A stretch of DNA of 15,488 nucleotides from Geochorda sp036562495 (GTDB taxonomy: Bacteria > Bacillota > Limnochordia > Limnochordales > Geochordaceae). Under the pieces are notes generated by a model. It was given only the letters and a program-made list of their open reading frames with translations. It was not told the origin of the DNA and did no database searches. The number at the start of each line of letters is the position of its first letter. Position 1 is the stretch's first letter. The DNA lies in contig DATCKA010000105.1 in assembly GCA_036562495.1 (NCBI GenBank), positions 1 through 15,488 on the forward strand, in the 5' to 3' direction. Made by a program: the position numbers and the translations under genes. Shown in pieces: positions 14,444 to 15,488 of this stretch.

Positions 14444-15190
14444 TCAGGGGGCATGTCGAAGAAGTTCAAACAAAGGCGGTGGGCTCAAGGTACCCAAGTC
14501 GACGACTTCGCCCGGTTGGCTGATCTTCACGTTGTAGCGAACCAGATACAAGCCCTCGCGATGAGGTGGTTCCTGTTCAGTGTATGGGCCGACCACCACC
14601 GTGAAGAAACGTCCTGCGGGTACGCCACGTATTTCGAAGAGGCCGCTCGGCTGTACCACAGCCGTCAATCCGGTACCCTCCACGGTCACCGAAGTCCCTG
14701 CAGGTACCAGCGCTCTGCCTCGAACGGAGCCGGTCTCCAGGTTTGGCTCGGGCGCTGGACCGATCGAGCCAGACGCCTGTAGAGTCGTACCAGTTGGCGC
14801 CAGCAGCTCGGTCTTGGGATACAGCGGCGGGCGAAGCGTTCCGAGCTCGAGGATCTCCCCGGGTCGGCTGACCCTTACGTTGTAAAGGACGATGTAGGAC
14901 GGTTGAACGTTCGGACGGATCTCTTCGACGTAGGGCCCGACCACCAGTGTATAGAAGACACCCACCGGGACTCCTCGCAACTCAAACGAGCCGTCGGCGT
15001 CGAGCCGCGTCGTGATGTCGGTTCCCTGCAGCGTTACCGGGGTACCCGGGCTCGCCAAGATCTTCCCCCGAATGGTGCCTCTATCCGAGGGAACCCCGGA
15101 TGGGCCAGCCTTTGCGGCAATCCAGAAGACCCACACCTCCGAGCCGAGCGCGAGCATTGCCAGTAGGATCCACCAACGCTTCAGGTACAT
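14444..15190 (-). CDS. Exported protein with two carboxypeptidase-regulatory-like repeats
   Basis: 248 residues. An N-terminal hydrophobic segment (WWILLAMLALGSEVWVFWIA, 6-25) after a basic start is a signal peptide or anchor. Two homologous repeats of about 85 residues follow (38-121 and 153-238). Each starts GxxRGxxL, passes through GxFELRGVPxGxFxTxVVGPY and Y-x-V-x-YNVxxSxPGE, and ends LGTLxPP. This is the beta-sandwich of CarboxypepD_reg-like domains, non-catalytic modules found in exported proteins. No enzymatic motif is seen, so function is unknown; a surface or adhesion role is possible. The start at 15190 has AAGGGAA just upstream and precedes the signal segment. The IS21 element begins only 60 bases upstream, so the original promoter is probably displaced. 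Confidence 0.75.
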   Translation of the reverse strand: MYLKRWWILLAMLALGSEVWVFWIAAKAGPSGVPSDRGTIRGKILASPGTPVTLQGTDITTRLDADGSFELRGVPVGVFYTLVVGPYVEEIRPNVQPSYIVLYNVRVSRPGEILELGTLRPPLYPKTELLAPTGTTLQASGSIGPAPEPNLETGSVRGRALVPAGTSVTVEGTGLTAVVQPSGLFEIRGVPAGRFFTVVVGPYTEQEPPHREGLYLVRYNVKISQPGEVVDLGTLSPPPLFELLRHAP

Positions 15191-15310
15191 GGGTTCCCTT
15201 CTCAACGGAACGCCCCCCCTGTTACGATTCAGGTCTCCATTGCGCGCCCCTGTCAAGGCCGGCTGAAAAGTGATCCAGTTTGGCCGGTGTAAAAGGGGTC
15301 CACCTCCGGG

Positions 15311-15488
15311 TTATCCCCTGGCCCCCTCCCCCGTAGGGGGAGGGGCACCGAACACCCCTGCCCGCCGCTTCTCCCGGAGCCGGTAGCTCTCGCCCCGGAT
15401 GTTGAGGATGTACGAGTGATGGAGCAGCCGGTCGAGAATCGCTGCGGCGAGCACGCTGTCGCCGAACACCTCCCCCCATTCGCCGAAG
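15311..15488 (-). CDS. istB: IS21-family helper ATPase IstB, C-terminal end
   Basis: The visible 58 codons read FGEWGEVFGDSVLAAAILDR then LLHHSYILNIRGESYRLREK, the conserved C-terminal end of IstB, and stop at 15311. IstB is an AAA+ ATPase that helps the IstA transposase choose and join a target. The Walker motifs lie beyond the window edge. After RREKRRAG-type residues the tail is GAPPPTGEGARG, encoded by a perfect inverted repeat (15323-15345), which is unusual and may be a late addition. Confidence 0.85.
   Translation of the reverse strand, partial: FGEWGEVFGDSVLAAAILDRLLHHSYILNIRGESYRLREKRRAGVFGAPPPTGEGARG
15323..15345. repeat. Perfect 10-bp inverted repeat in the istB 3' end
   Basis: CCCCTCCCCC-GTA-GGGGGAGGGG is a perfect 10-base-pair hairpin with a 3-base loop, inside the last codons of istB. 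It could be a small dispersed palindrome that became part of the reading frame, or a structure that limits readthrough at the end of the element. Confidence 0.5.

Larger units (their letters stand above)
15251..15488 (-). mobile_element. IS21-family element, right end (cut by window edge)
   Basis: The tip TGTCAAGGCCGG begins at 15251. Two 21-base repeats lie 25 bases apart inside it (15257-15277 and 15282-15302; both start GGCCGG and end TCCA, about 16 of 21 bases shared). A terminal TGT and multiple spaced end repeats are typical of the IS21 family. The adjoining istB gene confirms it. The other end and istA are outside the window. Confidence 0.8.

Noticed and set aside
1..15488. CRISPR arrays, tRNA or rRNA genes
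   Set aside because: No regularly spaced repeats with unique spacers, and no tRNA- or rRNA-like sequence, were seen on either strand.

Overview
This is a GC-rich bacterial chromosome segment. It mixes ordinary housekeeping genes with insertion sequences and broken genes. The codon bias, gene families and style (cobalamin-riboswitch nrdAB, DUF4384/PEGA secreted protein, many IS families) suggest a high-GC, probably thermophilic member of the Bacillota, of the Limnochordia/Symbiobacteria/Thermaerobacter type. A secreted protein ending in a beta-rich domain with a terminal Phe hints at an outer membrane, which would favour Limnochordia. The lineage is an inference and was not tested.

Layout. 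(1) 1-460, minus: a PilZ (YcgR-like) c-di-GMP protein cut at its N-terminal end by an IS110-family element (about 456-1960). The long left end of that element looks like a bridge-RNA gene. (2) 1958-2246, minus: the C-terminal part of an IS1634-type transposase. (3) 2247-8314, minus: ldcA (LD-carboxypeptidase), an AlbA/GHKL-type ATP-binding regulator, a DUF4384-PEGA-beta-domain secreted protein, an internally deleted YcaQ-type glycosylase, a nucleotidyltransferase-fold protein and a small overlapping ORF. (4) 8482-12272, plus: promoter, cobalamin riboswitch, Shine-Dalgarno-sequestering hairpin, nrdA and nrdB. NrdB has Phe in place of the radical Tyr and Glu as first metal ligand, the class Ic signature. 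(5) 12285-12705: spaced repeats resembling an IS end, and an ABC-F ATPase remnant. (6) 12798-13469, plus: a three-cysteine peroxiredoxin. (7) 13509-14230, minus: the N-terminal part of an IS1634-type transposase. (8) 14444-15190, minus: a secreted protein with two tandem carboxypeptidase-regulatory-like repeats. (9) 15251-15488: the end of an IS21-family element with the istB 3' end.

How it fits together. The nrd operon has one clear logic: with cobalamin present, the riboswitch should shut off the oxygen-tolerant class I reductase, presumably because a B12-dependent class II enzyme lies elsewhere. The peroxiredoxin fits the same oxygen-exposed physiology. The two IS1634 pieces have the same orientation and reading order and are complementary to within a few codons. 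It therefore looks as if about 11.3 kb, carrying all of regions 3-6, came to lie inside one transposase gene. No tRNA, rRNA or CRISPR was seen. Everything here is read by eye; no database search was run.
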